The notes under the pieces were generated by a model. The model did no database searches, was not told the DNA's origin, and saw nothing but the letters and a program-made list of their open reading frames with translations. A stretch of DNA of 32,655 bases from Schlesneria paludicola DSM 18645. Lineage in GTDB: Bacteria > Planctomycetota > Planctomycetia > Planctomycetales > Planctomycetaceae. Shown in pieces: positions 24,461 through 32,639 of this stretch. The stretch lies in the NCBI GenBank assembly GCA_945862235.1, contig CAMAYU010000056.1:1-32655 (forward strand), in the 5' to 3' direction. Made by a program: the position numbers and the translations under genes. Numbering within the stretch: the stretch's first letter is position 1; each line of letters begins with the position of its first letter.

Positions 24461-24817
24461 ATGCCCAAATTGACGGTGGAAGGTTTCGGCGAATTTGAAG
24501 TGGCAGAAGGAAAGCGATTGGTCCTCGCGCTGACTGAAGACGCCGGTGTCGATCAGCTTCATGCCTGCGGAGGCAACGCGCGGTGTACGACCTGTCGCGT
24601 CGAGGTCGTCACGGGCGAACCTGACACGATGACGATGGCTGAGAAAAACGTCCTGATCGCCAAGGGAGTGACCGGCGTCCGACTGAGCTGCCAGATGCTG
24701 TGCGACCAGGACATGATCGTCCGCTGCCCCAGTCGCTGGCACGGCAGTGGTCGGCCCAGCCCCGGCAACGTCCCGACGGCCGAGATGTCTCCGCCGCCTG
24801 AGTGGACGACGAAGTAA
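24461..24817 (+). CDS. 2Fe-2S ferredoxin
   Basis: A 118-residue protein of the plant/adrenodoxin-like 2Fe-2S fold. Cluster ligands are Cys36, Cys42 and Cys45 in HACGGNARCTTCRVEV, and the fourth is Cys77 in RLSCQML. The C-x5-C-x2-C spacing is the adrenodoxin/ISC-type pattern. Another Cys at 81 is not a usual ligand. The C-terminus after residue 90 is a proline-rich tail. Start ATG 24461 has GGAGAAGG upstream. Ferredoxins carry single electrons to partner enzymes in the cytoplasm; no partner is adjacent, so the specific redox pathway is unknown. It is a single gene between repeat-filled spacers. Confidence 0.88.
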   Translation: MPKLTVEGFGEFEVAEGKRLVLALTEDAGVDQLHACGGNARCTTCRVEVVTGEPDTMTMAEKNVLIAKGVTGVRLSCQMLCDQDMIVRCPSRWHGSGRPSPGNVPTAEMSPPPEWTTK

Positions 24818-24861
24818 GGGATGGTGGGAACGGGCTAAGCCCCACCCAAGATGCAAGCAAC

Positions 24862-24980
24862 ACCACCGGGCTTGCCCCGGTGGCTCGCGGGTTTTTGCAC
24901 TACTCGCTCCACCGATTCGACTGAACGCAGAATCAACAGTAGTGCAAAAACCTGAATCCACCGGCGCAAGCTCCGGTGGG
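24862..24980. repeat. Palindromic repeat family B, copy B2
   Basis: CCACCGGGCTTGCCCCGGTG begins the element, followed by GGTTTTTGCACTACT. The inverted AGTAGTGCAAAAACC lies further right, and CCACCGGCGCAAGCTCCGGTG ends it. The TTTTTGCACTACT arms are perfectly inverted over 13 bases. Order and blocks are as in B1 at 9488-9627. Confidence 0.7.
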
Positions 24981-25041
24981 GTTCGCTTGTGTCAGGGGTC
25001 GAGAAAACAATGCGGTGCGGTCTGCGAGAGGAGTACGTTTG

Positions 25042-26796
25042 ATGCGAGTTGTTCTCACGGTGGTGATGGTGTTCGGTCTGGCTGTGACGACCTTACAGGC
25101 CGATCACATACGTGACCTTCAAACGGCGGCGATTGAAGCGAACAAGGCGGAGTTCGGCCACTGGGGACATGATCCGGCGAACTACAAACAGTGGGGGACG
25201 CACACCAACCGGCTGATCCCGGTCTACACGTTCGGAACGCTGTCGCCGAGTGGTTCCGCGAAGTCTGGTGACTCGTCCAGTAAGCACGGTCCCGTCGATC
25301 TGCGGAACTTCAACGGAGCCAACAGCGCGTATCGGGACGAAGCGAAACTGAAGCGACTCTATGGGCGAGTCCCCGCGCACACGCTCAACAAAGACGCCGA
25401 ATACCTCGATCAGACGAACGTGTACGACCTGCAAAAAGCGGCGTTCGACAGCGGTCGCAAATACGTGTTCCTCGTGATCTTCGATGGCATGGATTGGGAC
25501 ACGACCCGCGCGGCGGCGATCCACAAAACGGCGTCGATTGGTTACACGAGCGGACGCGGCACGGGACTGCACTTTCAGGATTACACGGCGGGCGGGACGA
25601 CTCAGTTCGGGTTCATGTGTACGAGTCCTCACAACGCGGGAACGAAGACGGACCCGAGTTTACAAACCGTGCTCAATCCCGGCGGCACGATGTTCGGCGG
25701 CTACAACGTTGAGCATGGTGGACCCAATCCGTGGACGCCCGGCAACGATGGGCCGTATCTCATCAGCAAGTCAGAACAGAAGCCGTTCCTGCACGCTTAC
25801 ACGGACTCATCCAGTTCCGCGTCGAGCATGACGGCGGGTCTCAAGACTTATAACGATGGCGTGAACATGGACTACGCCGGACAGCCGGTTCGTACGATCG
25901 CTCACTGGGCGCAGGAGCAGGGTTTCTCGGTCGGGGCCGTGACCAGCGTGCCCCTCAGCCATGCGACGCCCGCGTGTGCATATGCTCACAACGTCGAGCG
26001 GGATGATTACCAAGACCTCACGCGCGACATGCTGGGTCTCAAGTCGATCGTCCATCCGCAGGAGCCGCTGCCCGGTTTGGATGTCGTGATCGGCGCGGGC
26101 TATGGCGACGTGAGAAACAAGGACGGCAAGGACTCCACTGATGCCGCCCCTGCGGCCAAGGCGGCTGCGGAGGCCAAGACCAGCACGACCGAGCCAACCA
26201 AGAATCCCGCCGGCTCCAACTTCGTCCCCGGCAATGCCTACTTGACCGATGCCGATCTCAAAGCGGTCGATGTCCGCAACGGCGGCAAGTACGTGACAGC
26301 CATTCGCACGAAAGGAGTCAACGGACAGCAACGTCTTCAAGCCGCGGCTAGCGAAGCCGCGGCTTCCCAAAAGAGGCTGCTCGGTTTTTACGGCGTCGGC
26401 AAAACGAAGCATCTCCCGTTCGCGACGGCCGACGGCAAGTACGACCCGACGATCGGTCGCGCGGGGAAGGACAAGATCGAGAAGTACACCGCCGAAGACT
26501 TGGTCGAGAACCCGAAGCTCACTGACATGACTTCGGCTGCGATTGAAGTCCTCTCGCAAAACAAGCACGGCTTCTGGTTGATGGTCGAGTCGGGCGATGT
26601 CGATTGGGCGAACCACGACAACAACCTCGACAGCTCGATCGGCGCGGTCCACTCGGGCGACGCGGCCGTCAAAACGATCACCGATTGGGTCGAGCAGCAC
26701 AGCAACTGGAATGAGTCGCTCCTGATCGTCACCGCCGATCACGGCCATTACCTCGTGCTGGAGAAGCCCGAGTTGCTGATCGCGCCGAAGCAGTGA
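25042..26796 (+). CDS. Secreted alkaline phosphatase (PhoA-type fold)
   Basis: A 584-residue protein with a signal peptide (residues 1-20, ending LQA-D). The alkaline phosphatase active site is recognisable: metal Asp148 in VIFDGMDWD, Asp255-Ser256 (nucleophile Ser256) in YTDSSSSASSMTAGLKTYN, and Glu516 and His525 in VESGDVDWANHDNN. Asp566-His567 follow in TADHGHY. It hydrolyses phosphate monoesters outside the cytoplasm. Start ATG 25042 has AGAGGAG eight bases upstream. Two oddities stand out. The protein ends only about 15 residues after DHGHY, where E. coli PhoA continues to another zinc-binding His. Residues about 430-445 (QAAASEAAASQKR) are encoded by a palindromic repeat. No Pho box was identified. 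Confidence 0.88.
   Translation: MRVVLTVVMVFGLAVTTLQADHIRDLQTAAIEANKAEFGHWGHDPANYKQWGTHTNRLIPVYTFGTLSPSGSAKSGDSSSKHGPVDLRNFNGANSAYRDEAKLKRLYGRVPAHTLNKDAEYLDQTNVYDLQKAAFDSGRKYVFLVIFDGMDWDTTRAAAIHKTASIGYTSGRGTGLHFQDYTAGGTTQFGFMCTSPHNAGTKTDPSLQTVLNPGGTMFGGYNVEHGGPNPWTPGNDGPYLISKSEQKPFLHAYTDSSSSASSMTAGLKTYNDGVNMDYAGQPVRTIAHWAQEQGFSVGAVTSVPLSHATPACAYAHNVERDDYQDLTRDMLGLKSIVHPQEPLPGLDVVIGAGYGDVRNKDGKDSTDAAPAAKAAAEAKTSTTEPTKNPAGSNFVPGNAYLTDADLKAVDVRNGGKYVTAIRTKGVNGQQRLQAAASEAAASQKRLLGFYGVGKTKHLPFATADGKYDPTIGRAGKDKIEKYTAEDLVENPKLTDMTSAAIEVLSQNKHGFWLMVESGDVDWANHDNNLDSSIGAVHSGDAAVKTITDWVEQHSNWNESLLIVTADHGHYLVLEKPELLIAPKQ
26338..26372. repeat. Palindromic repeat inside the phosphatase coding sequence
   Basis: AAGCCGCGGCTAGCGAAGCC then GCGGCTT lies in frame within the alkaline phosphatase gene and encodes QAAASEAAAS. 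The unit AGCCGCGG resembles the intergenic GCGAAGCCGCGG at 15538-15550. Confidence 0.6.
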
Positions 26797-27171
26797 ACGA
26801 CCGACCAATTATCCCGTTGGGTGGGCTGTACCCACCAATGATCGGCGTCACAATTACTGTCGTGATTTGGTGAGCCGGGTGCCGTAATGCCTCGGACTTT
26901 TGGCTAAGGAAATCCGGGGCCTTACGGTACCCGGCTCACCAAAAGATCTGACAGAGGACACATCGACAAATCAGGGTGGGCTGGCGCGGCGAAGCGCCGC
27001 TGGTCCCACCGTACATCTTTCGCAGGTCAACAAGACAATCGCCTTGAGCCACGGCTGAGTTGGGCGAGCCGCGTGGACTTCGATAAACTACCGCCGCTTC
27101 ACTGTTCGCCAGTCACGTCGCTCAGAGCATTCGACCGCTCAACGACATCCTCCCGCAAGCCGCCTGTCACC
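26797..27171. other. Intergenic region with hairpin repeat
   Basis: Contains family E copy E4 and a smaller stem at about 26974-27010 (GGTGGGCTGGCGCGGCGAAG then CGCCGCTGGTCCCACC). The open frame leading into the aminopeptidase from 27073 has no conserved content before 27172. Confidence 0.5.
26867..26942. repeat. Hairpin repeat family E, copy E4
   Basis: TTGGTGAGCCGGGTGCCGTA pairs with TACGGTACCCGGCTCACCAA. The inner parts TGCCTCGGACTT and AAATCCGGGGC pair with mismatches, and the loop is about 10 bases. It lies 70 bases after the alkaline phosphatase stop. Confidence 0.72.
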
Positions 27172-28491
27172 ATGAGCCACTTCCAAATGGACTTTCCTCC
27201 CGCTGAGTTCGAGTTGCGACGGCAGCGCGTGTTTGACGCGATTGGCAAGCAGGGCGTGGCCGTTATCGCGGGCGGGGCTGCGACCGGCGCGTTCGATCTG
27301 TTTCGGCAGACGAACGAATTCCATTACCTCTGCGGTGTCGAGGTGCCTCATGCGTATCTGCGACTCGACGGGTCGATGCGTTGGACGACGCTTTATCTGC
27401 CACGACGCGATCCCAAGCACGAACGGAGCGAAGGGACACAGCTCAACTCCAGCGATCCCGCAGCGGTTTGCAAACTGATCGGCGTCGATGACGTAAAGCC
27501 GTTGGAGGCACTCGTCGCCGACCTGACTGACGCGACGAGTCTCTTCACGCCAATGGCTCCGGCCGAAGGCCGCGAAGCTTCGCGCGACACGTTGCTGCAC
27601 GCGAAGCACCTGCGAGACGCCGATCCGTGGGACGGGCGGCCTTCCCGCGAAGAACACTTTCGAGAGAAGCTGGCTAGCGTCTGTCCGCAGGCGGAATTCC
27701 ACGATCTGACGCCAATCCTCGACTCCCTGCGGCTCATCAAGAGTCATCGCGAAATTGAACTGATGCGCCGCGCGGGACGACTGACTGCGAAGGCCGTCGT
27801 CGCGGCGATGCAGATCACTCGGCCCGGCCTCTTTGAGTTCGAGCTGGCGGCTGAAGCGGACCATCTCTATTTGCGAAGCGGTGCGATGGGACCGGGCTAT
27901 CGTCCGATCGTGGCCAGCGGCGCGAACATCTGGAACGCTCACTACTATCGAAACAACAGCGTGCTGGCAGATGGCGATCTGGTCCTGATGGACTACGCGC
28001 CGGATGTCGGCTGTTACACGAGCGACATCGGCCGCATGTGGCCGGTGAATGGCACGTACTCGCCCGTCCAACGCGAGCTGTACGGCTTCATGGTCGAGTA
28101 TCACAAAGTGCTCTTGAAGGGGACGATTCGCCCCGGAGTCCTCATCCGTGACTTGGCGACGGAAGCGGCCGAGGCCATTCGTCCCGTTTGGTCTTCGTGG
28201 CCGTGGTCGAAGCCCGCCTACCGCGATGCCGCGCTGAAGATGATCGACAGCGAAGTCGCCTTCACGCACCCGGTCGGCATGTGCGTGCATGACGTGGGGA
28301 GCTACAAGTCCGACCCGCTGCGACCGGGGTTGGTCTTCGCACTCGACCCCCAACTGTGGGTGCCAGACGAACAGCTCTACATCCGCGTTGAAGACACCGT
28401 CGTCGTGACCCCCGACGGACTCGAATCCGTCACGAAGTCCGCCCCGCTGGAATTGGATGAGATCGAACGGATCGTGCAGGCCGGTCGGTGA
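27172..28491 (+). CDS. Xaa-Pro aminopeptidase-like M24B peptidase
   Basis: A 439-residue cytoplasmic protein with an AMP_N-type N-terminal domain (FELRRQRVFDAIGKQGVAVI, FRQTNEFHYLCGVEVPHAY) and a C-terminal pita-bread M24 domain. Metal ligands read Asp274 and Asp285 in MDYAPDVGCYTSDIGRMWPV, His366 in HPVGMCVHDVG, and Glu407 in IRVEDTVVV. The remaining ligand, normally Glu in a VEPGLY motif, is Asp392 in ALDPQLWV. This variant occurs in a subgroup of these peptidases. The family removes N-terminal residues preceding proline. ATG 27172 was chosen because the conserved part begins with it; a further ATG at 27187 is possible, and the open frame up to 27073 is not conserved. Confidence 0.87.
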   Translation: MSHFQMDFPPAEFELRRQRVFDAIGKQGVAVIAGGAATGAFDLFRQTNEFHYLCGVEVPHAYLRLDGSMRWTTLYLPRRDPKHERSEGTQLNSSDPAAVCKLIGVDDVKPLEALVADLTDATSLFTPMAPAEGREASRDTLLHAKHLRDADPWDGRPSREEHFREKLASVCPQAEFHDLTPILDSLRLIKSHREIELMRRAGRLTAKAVVAAMQITRPGLFEFELAAEADHLYLRSGAMGPGYRPIVASGANIWNAHYYRNNSVLADGDLVLMDYAPDVGCYTSDIGRMWPVNGTYSPVQRELYGFMVEYHKVLLKGTIRPGVLIRDLATEAAEAIRPVWSSWPWSKPAYRDAALKMIDSEVAFTHPVGMCVHDVGSYKSDPLRPGLVFALDPQLWVPDEQLYIRVEDTVVVTPDGLESVTKSAPLELDEIERIVQAGR

Positions 28492-28507
28492 CCGCGGTTT
28501 AAGAACT

Positions 28508-28578
28508 ACTAGCCCGACGCGCAAGCGAGGGCTGGACGTTCGTCAAAAGCGAAGCCCTCGCTCGCGCGTCGGGCTAGT
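28508..28578. repeat. Hairpin repeat (ACTAGCCCGACGCG type), possible terminator
   Basis: The arms 28508-28533 and 28553-28578 are 26 bases each with one mismatch around a 19-base loop. It begins 16 bases after the aminopeptidase stop and ends in GTTTGAG, so it may also terminate transcription. The ACTAGCCCGACGCG/GCGAGGGC motif is common in planctomycete genomes. Confidence 0.72.
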
Positions 28579-28705
28579 TTGAGCGACTCTTCTCATTGGA
28601 AGCTCTGTCACAGTCCGCGTCGCGGATGGCAGCGCGGAACGACTTCAGTCAGAATGCCCACCCTTGTTTGGAATGCCCGTCCTCGTTTCGTGATCGCCCC
28701 GCTCA

Positions 28706-29377
28706 ATGACCACGCTCACCGTTGAGAACTACCTGAAGGCCACGCTGCAAACGACGCAAAAAACGGGCGTCGATTGGGTCACGACCGGTCAACTGGCGAC
28801 AGCGCTCGCCGTCTCGCCGGGGACCGTCACCAGTATGATGAAGACCTTGTCCGAAGCGGGTCACGCCGAGTACCGGCCCTACGAAGGTGTTTGTCTGACT
28901 CCCGCCGGACGGGCCGTCGCGATGCGCATGGTGCGACGACACCGGCTGATCGAACTGTTCCTCGTTAAGACGCTCGACTTGTCGTGGGACCAGGTTCACG
29001 AAGAGGCCGAGAACATGGAGCACGCCGTCAGTGATGCTCTGATCGACCGCATCGACGAATTCCTCGGCCGCCCCACTTCCGATCCGCACGGAGACCCGAT
29101 CCCCTCCGCCGACGGTGAACTGCGCGAGCAAACAGATCGCGCGATCCCACTCTCGACCGTGGCCGCTGGGACGCGGATTCGCATCGTGCGCGTCGTCGAT
29201 CAGGGAGCCGAATTCCTCCGATTTCTGAGTGACGCGGGCGTGACCTTGATGTCCGAAGGAACCGTGCGCGAGAACTCGGCCGAGGCCGGCATTGTGACCA
29301 CCTTGATCGCGGGCCAACCCGTTGCACTCGGACTCCCCGCCGCGCAACACCTGCTGGTCGAACCGATCGGCGAGTGA
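28706..29377 (+). CDS. DtxR/MntR-family metal-dependent transcriptional regulator
   Basis: A 223-residue regulator. The N-terminal winged helix (residues 1-70) contains the helix-turn-helix TGQLATALAVSPGTVTSMMKTL and the wing YRPYEGVCLTPAGR. A dimerisation and metal-binding domain follows (about 71-140, RRHRLIELFLVKTLDLSW, EEAENMEHAVSD). It carries Glu and His residues at the positions used for Fe2+ or Mn2+. The C-terminal domain (about 150-223) is FeoA/SH3-like (PLSTVAAGTRIRIVRVVDQG). DtxR-family members repress iron or manganese uptake genes when metal is bound. No metal transporter lies nearby, so the target is unknown. Start ATG 28706 begins the usual N-terminal VENYLKA helix. Confidence 0.9.
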   Translation: MTTLTVENYLKATLQTTQKTGVDWVTTGQLATALAVSPGTVTSMMKTLSEAGHAEYRPYEGVCLTPAGRAVAMRMVRRHRLIELFLVKTLDLSWDQVHEEAENMEHAVSDALIDRIDEFLGRPTSDPHGDPIPSADGELREQTDRAIPLSTVAAGTRIRIVRVVDQGAEFLRFLSDAGVTLMSEGTVRENSAEAGIVTTLIAGQPVALGLPAAQHLLVEPIGE

Positions 29378-30005
29378 TTTGCGTTTTGCAGTTCATCCGA
29401 CTTTTTGTCGGGAGTTGACGATTTCAGTGATGACGGATGCCGTCGTTGGTTTTCATTCCGAAGGGATGAAGGCTCGGATCAACTTCGGTCTCGATCCCGT
29501 TAACTCGGATGATTCACCACGAATCTCACGAATACGCACGAATCCAAACAGAGGGAAGAACATGCGCCGCGATGGGGCTTAGGAACGGGAGCGCAATAAC
29601 TTCCCGAACTGTGGTGATGTAGTCCGGACCAAGGGGTCCGGACTACGACCTCGGGAAGTTATCGCGCTCCCGTTCCTTAGGCATAGTTCAGCCGTCTGCC
29701 TTTGCTCGCCCGTCCTCAAGTCTTTTCTGATTCGTGCATATTCGTACTACTAACGTTTTGTTTCTTTGCGTGCCGAGTCGATTTGAGTTGGCGAGACTAG
29801 CTGTCAATCCTGGCTTCCACTGACGTGAGGTCGGTGGGGGAGCCTTCCAGGAATCGAAACAGCGCAACTTCAAAAAGCGTGAGCGAGGGCGAAGTCTATC
29901 GATGCTGCTGTTCTCGCAGCGAGTTGGTGTGAGTGACGACGCTCACCGATATACTCCCCGCCCCGTTCGCCCTGATTGATCGTGCTTCTCGGAATACGAC
30001 GACTC
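29378..30005. other. Intergenic region of about 630 bases with nested palindromes
   Basis: Holds a three-layer palindrome at 29528-29745 and a half NPKRERG-type repeat near 29875-29930. No conserved open frame was seen. The open frame at 29933 overlaps plsY in another frame and is a shadow. Confidence 0.5.
29528..29745. repeat. Nested palindrome (three concentric inverted repeats)
   Basis: The outermost arms are ACGAATACGCACGAATC (29528-29544) and GATTCGTGCATATTCGT (29729-29745). The middle arms, 27 bases each with one mismatch, are 29581-29607 and 29651-29677 (AGGAACGGGAGCGCAATAAC then TTCCCGA). The innermost arms are GTAGTCCGGACC (29619-29630) and GGTCCGGACTAC (29635-29646), perfect with a 4-base loop. 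Confidence 0.78.
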
Positions 30006-30677
30006 ATGCCCATGATGCCTCTGTTACTGGTGTTGGCCAGTTATCTTGCCGGTTCAATTCCGTTTGGACTGCTGATCGGTCGTGCCGTCAAAGGGATCGA
30101 CCTGCGTCAGCATGGGAGCGGCAACATTGGGGCAACCAATGCCGGGCGAGTCCTCGGCAAGAAATGGGGCCTCATTTGCCTGGGCCTCGACGCGCTGAAG
30201 GGCCTGCTGCCGGTGTGGCTGCTTCCCGCGATGCTGTTCGATGCGGGGGACTCTTCGCTGCCTCACTTCGTCGTGCTGGCGGGGGTCGCGACGATCGTTG
30301 GCCACATGTTTTCCTGCTGGCTCGGTTTTCAAGGAGGCAAGGGGGTCGCGACATCGCTCGGCGTGGTCACCATGCTCAGCCAGTTCGGGATGCTTGCTGC
30401 GATGACGACATTCATCGCCAGCTTCGCGATCTGGCGCATTGTGTCACTCAGTTCGATGCTCGCGGCAGCGGCCTTCAGCGTCTATCAACTGGCAACACTG
30501 AAGCCGTCTCCGTTTGCAGCGAACTCGTGGAGCCAAGGGCTGTTCGCGATCGCGGTCCCACTGCTGATCGTGATTCAACATCGAGCCAACCTGCGCCGGT
30601 TGCTGAAGGGCGAGGAGCCGCGGTTCACATCGAAGCGCGAAGCTGCTTCTGCGAGTGAGTCACCGAACGCGGGATGA
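30006..30677 (+). CDS. plsY: Acyl-phosphate glycerol-3-phosphate acyltransferase
   Basis: The 223-residue integral membrane protein shows the PlsY motifs in order: SIPFGLLIGR, GSGNIGATNAGRVLG (motif 1), and GHMFSCWLGFQGGKGVATSLG (motif 2, phosphate-binding). A third conserved block near the C-terminus has HRANLRRLLKGEE. Hydrophobic segments fit five or more transmembrane helices. PlsY transfers the acyl group from acyl-phosphate to glycerol 3-phosphate, the first step of phospholipid synthesis. ATG 30006 was chosen; an upstream TTG at 29976 would add ten residues. plsX is not adjacent. Confidence 0.92.
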   Translation: MPMMPLLLVLASYLAGSIPFGLLIGRAVKGIDLRQHGSGNIGATNAGRVLGKKWGLICLGLDALKGLLPVWLLPAMLFDAGDSSLPHFVVLAGVATIVGHMFSCWLGFQGGKGVATSLGVVTMLSQFGMLAAMTTFIASFAIWRIVSLSSMLAAAAFSVYQLATLKPSPFAANSWSQGLFAIAVPLLIVIQHRANLRRLLKGEEPRFTSKREAASASESPNAG

Positions 30678-30883
30678 TTCTCTGCAAGGAGCTTCGCCGC
30701 CACTCGGATCCGTTCTGCGATCCGCCACATCTTTCTGTTGGCCTCTTCAATCGAAGAAGACCACAAAGCGTGCAACAGAAAGAGGGGGGGGGGCTGACAT
30801 GGCCCGGCCGTAACGCGCACAGCCAAACATCACGCCGCGATCTCGTAGTACGAGTCCGGTTTCGATCTGCCCTGCTCGCCGCC

Positions 30884-31114
30884 TCAGCAGACTTCGACCT
30901 CGTTCATCACGGTCGCATCATCGGCGACTTCCATTGCCGCGTGAGTCACAAGCTGCTTGTTGTAGTAGGTCGAAGTGCGGCCCGTGATGATGACGCAGCC
31001 ATCCACGTAATGAATCCGCAGACCTCGAACGCGACCCCCAGTCCGAAACTGGATCGCCTGTTCGACCTGTTCCACCAAGAAATCGGAACCGGGGGCGAGC
31101 AGCGTGGCACTCAT
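30884..31114 (-). CDS. Small BON-domain protein
   Basis: A 76-residue protein that is almost entirely one BON-like domain: VEQVEQAIQF helix, VRGLRIHYVDGCVIITGRTS strands, YYNKQLVTHAAMEV helix, then TVMNEVEV. BON domains are thought to bind phospholipid or ligands at membranes. No signal peptide is seen, so the location is unknown. The start is decided by the ribosome-binding site: AAGGAGG lies six bases before ATG 31114, while the ATG at 31120 is only one base from it. The open frame up to 31306 is not used. It is convergent with plsY and divergent from the M42 gene. Single BON proteins of this size are frequent in planctomycetes. Confidence 0.82.
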   Translation of the reverse strand: MSATLLAPGSDFLVEQVEQAIQFRTGGRVRGLRIHYVDGCVIITGRTSTYYNKQLVTHAAMEVADDATVMNEVEVC

Positions 31115-31120
31115 GAGCAT

Positions 31121-31580
31121 CCTCCTTGAAATCGAATGACCTCGCATGAGATGGCTAAGCCTTCTCGTGTGGCAGCGAGGCTGGAAACAGTTCGGTTCGA
31201 GATCGAATCCGAACGGGAAACGCATGGTAAATAGGCATTCGACAGCGAGTGATCGTGAGACAGAGAGATCGAAGAAAGACCTCTTGAGATGAACCGTCCC
31301 TAACAATTTGGCTTCCCTGCACCGCTCTGAACGTCCCTGTTACACTCACCGCCCTCAGTCGAAAGCTCTGCGACTACCCAACGAACCGTGTTGGTTTGGT
31401 AGCCTCAATCCTCTCGACGCCGCGACAAAGTACCTATCGCAAGTCCAAACCGTCAAAACAATTTTCCGTGAACGAGCCAGTTTGTCGAAAGTCGGCTGGT
31501 CTTCAGGGTGGCCCCGCTCGACGGCATTCTGGATAGGACGGCTCCGCTCCCAATCCTTCCGCTCCATGAGGACACACTTC
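31121..31580. other. Intergenic region between divergent BON and M42 genes
   Basis: This stretch of about 460 bases must carry both promoters. Open frames within it show no family pattern, including the extension of the M42 frame back to 31308. No repeat or confident promoter was identified. Confidence 0.45.
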
Positions 31581-32639
31581 ATGCAAGACGCCGCGCTTCA
31601 ATTCCTCAAAGACCTGCTGCACGCCCCGAGTCCTTCTGGTTACGAACGGCCGGTGCAGGATGTCGTCCGTCGGTTTGCGAAGGGCTTCACCGACGATGTG
31701 AAGACCGACTGGCATGGCAACGTGGTGGCGGCGGTCAATCCGAGTGGCTTCCCGCGGATCATGCTCGCCGGGCACTGCGATCAGATTGGCCTATTGGTCA
31801 AGCACATTGACGACAAAGGTTTTTTGTGGGTTCACGCCATCGGAGGTTGGGATCCGCAAGTGCTCATCGGGCAGAACGTGCAGGTCTGGACGAAGTCCGG
31901 TCCGGTGGCGGGAGTCATCGCGCGGAAGCCGATTCATCTGCAATCGCCCGAGGATCGGAAGGTCGTCCCCGAGATCAAGAACCTGTGGGTCGATATCGCA
32001 GTGCAGGATGGCAACGAAGCGCGCGAACTGGTGGCCATCGGTGATCCGATCACGGTGACGCTTGGCTTTCGCGAGTTGCGGAACGGTTTGGCATCGGCTC
32101 CGGGAATGGACAACAAGGTGGGCGCTTGGACCGTGATGACGGCGGCTGAACGAGTCGCACGTGGCAATCCGAAAGCGGCGGTCTTCGCGGTCTCGACCGT
32201 TCAAGAGGAGATCGGACTGCGCGGTGTGCAGACGAGTGCGTTCCAGATCGACCCGCAACTCGGGATCGTCGTCGATGTTACTCACGCGACCGACTGCCCG
32301 ACGATTGATGAGAATCAATACGGACGGATCAAGGTAGGCAAAGGCCCCGTCCTGTATCGCGGTCCCAACGTGAACCCGGTCGTGTTGGAGCGACTCGTTG
32401 CACAAGCCGCTTCGGCCGAGATTCCAGTCCAGATCAACGGCCTCGCCACGGCAGCCAGCAACGACGCGGCACAGCTTCAACTGACACGCGGCGGCGTGGC
32501 GACGGGACTCGTCTGCATCCCGAATCGGTACATGCACAGCCCCGTTGAAGTCGTCTCACTGAATGATCTCGACCAAGCGGCCGAACTGATCTCGCAGTTC
32601 TGCCTGTCGGTCGATGCGACGAGCGACTTCACGCCGTGA
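31581..32639 (+). CDS. M42-family aminopeptidase
   Basis: A 352-residue protein with the complete M42 active site. Zinc ligands are His65 (AGHCDQIG, with Asp67), Asp177 (APGMDNKVG), Glu210 (QEEIGLRG, with the catalytic base Glu209), Asp232 (VDVTHATD) and His319 (MHSPVE). The family forms large tetrahedral dodecamers that trim peptides from the N-terminus in the cytoplasm; specificity differs among members and cannot be read here. ATG 31581 starts the conserved FLKDLLHAPSPSGYE and has GAGG nine bases upstream. The ATG at 31566 adds five residues, and the extension to 31308 is unconserved. The gene ends 16 bases before the window edge. Confidence 0.9.
   Translation: MQDAALQFLKDLLHAPSPSGYERPVQDVVRRFAKGFTDDVKTDWHGNVVAAVNPSGFPRIMLAGHCDQIGLLVKHIDDKGFLWVHAIGGWDPQVLIGQNVQVWTKSGPVAGVIARKPIHLQSPEDRKVVPEIKNLWVDIAVQDGNEARELVAIGDPITVTLGFRELRNGLASAPGMDNKVGAWTVMTAAERVARGNPKAAVFAVSTVQEEIGLRGVQTSAFQIDPQLGIVVDVTHATDCPTIDENQYGRIKVGKGPVLYRGPNVNPVVLERLVAQAASAEIPVQINGLATAASNDAAQLQLTRGGVATGLVCIPNRYMHSPVEVVSLNDLDQAAELISQFCLSVDATSDFTP

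Noticed and set aside
25807..26808. Open frame of 333 codons antisense to the alkaline phosphatase
   Set aside because: Shadow of a gene with clear active-site motifs.
27139..28524. Open frame of 461 codons antisense to the aminopeptidase
   Set aside because: It exactly shadows the M24 gene and shows no conserved motif.
29933..30658. Open frame of 241 codons overlapping plsY in another frame
   Set aside because: PlsY motifs are in the other frame; this one is rich in Arg, Gly and Ala without any pattern.
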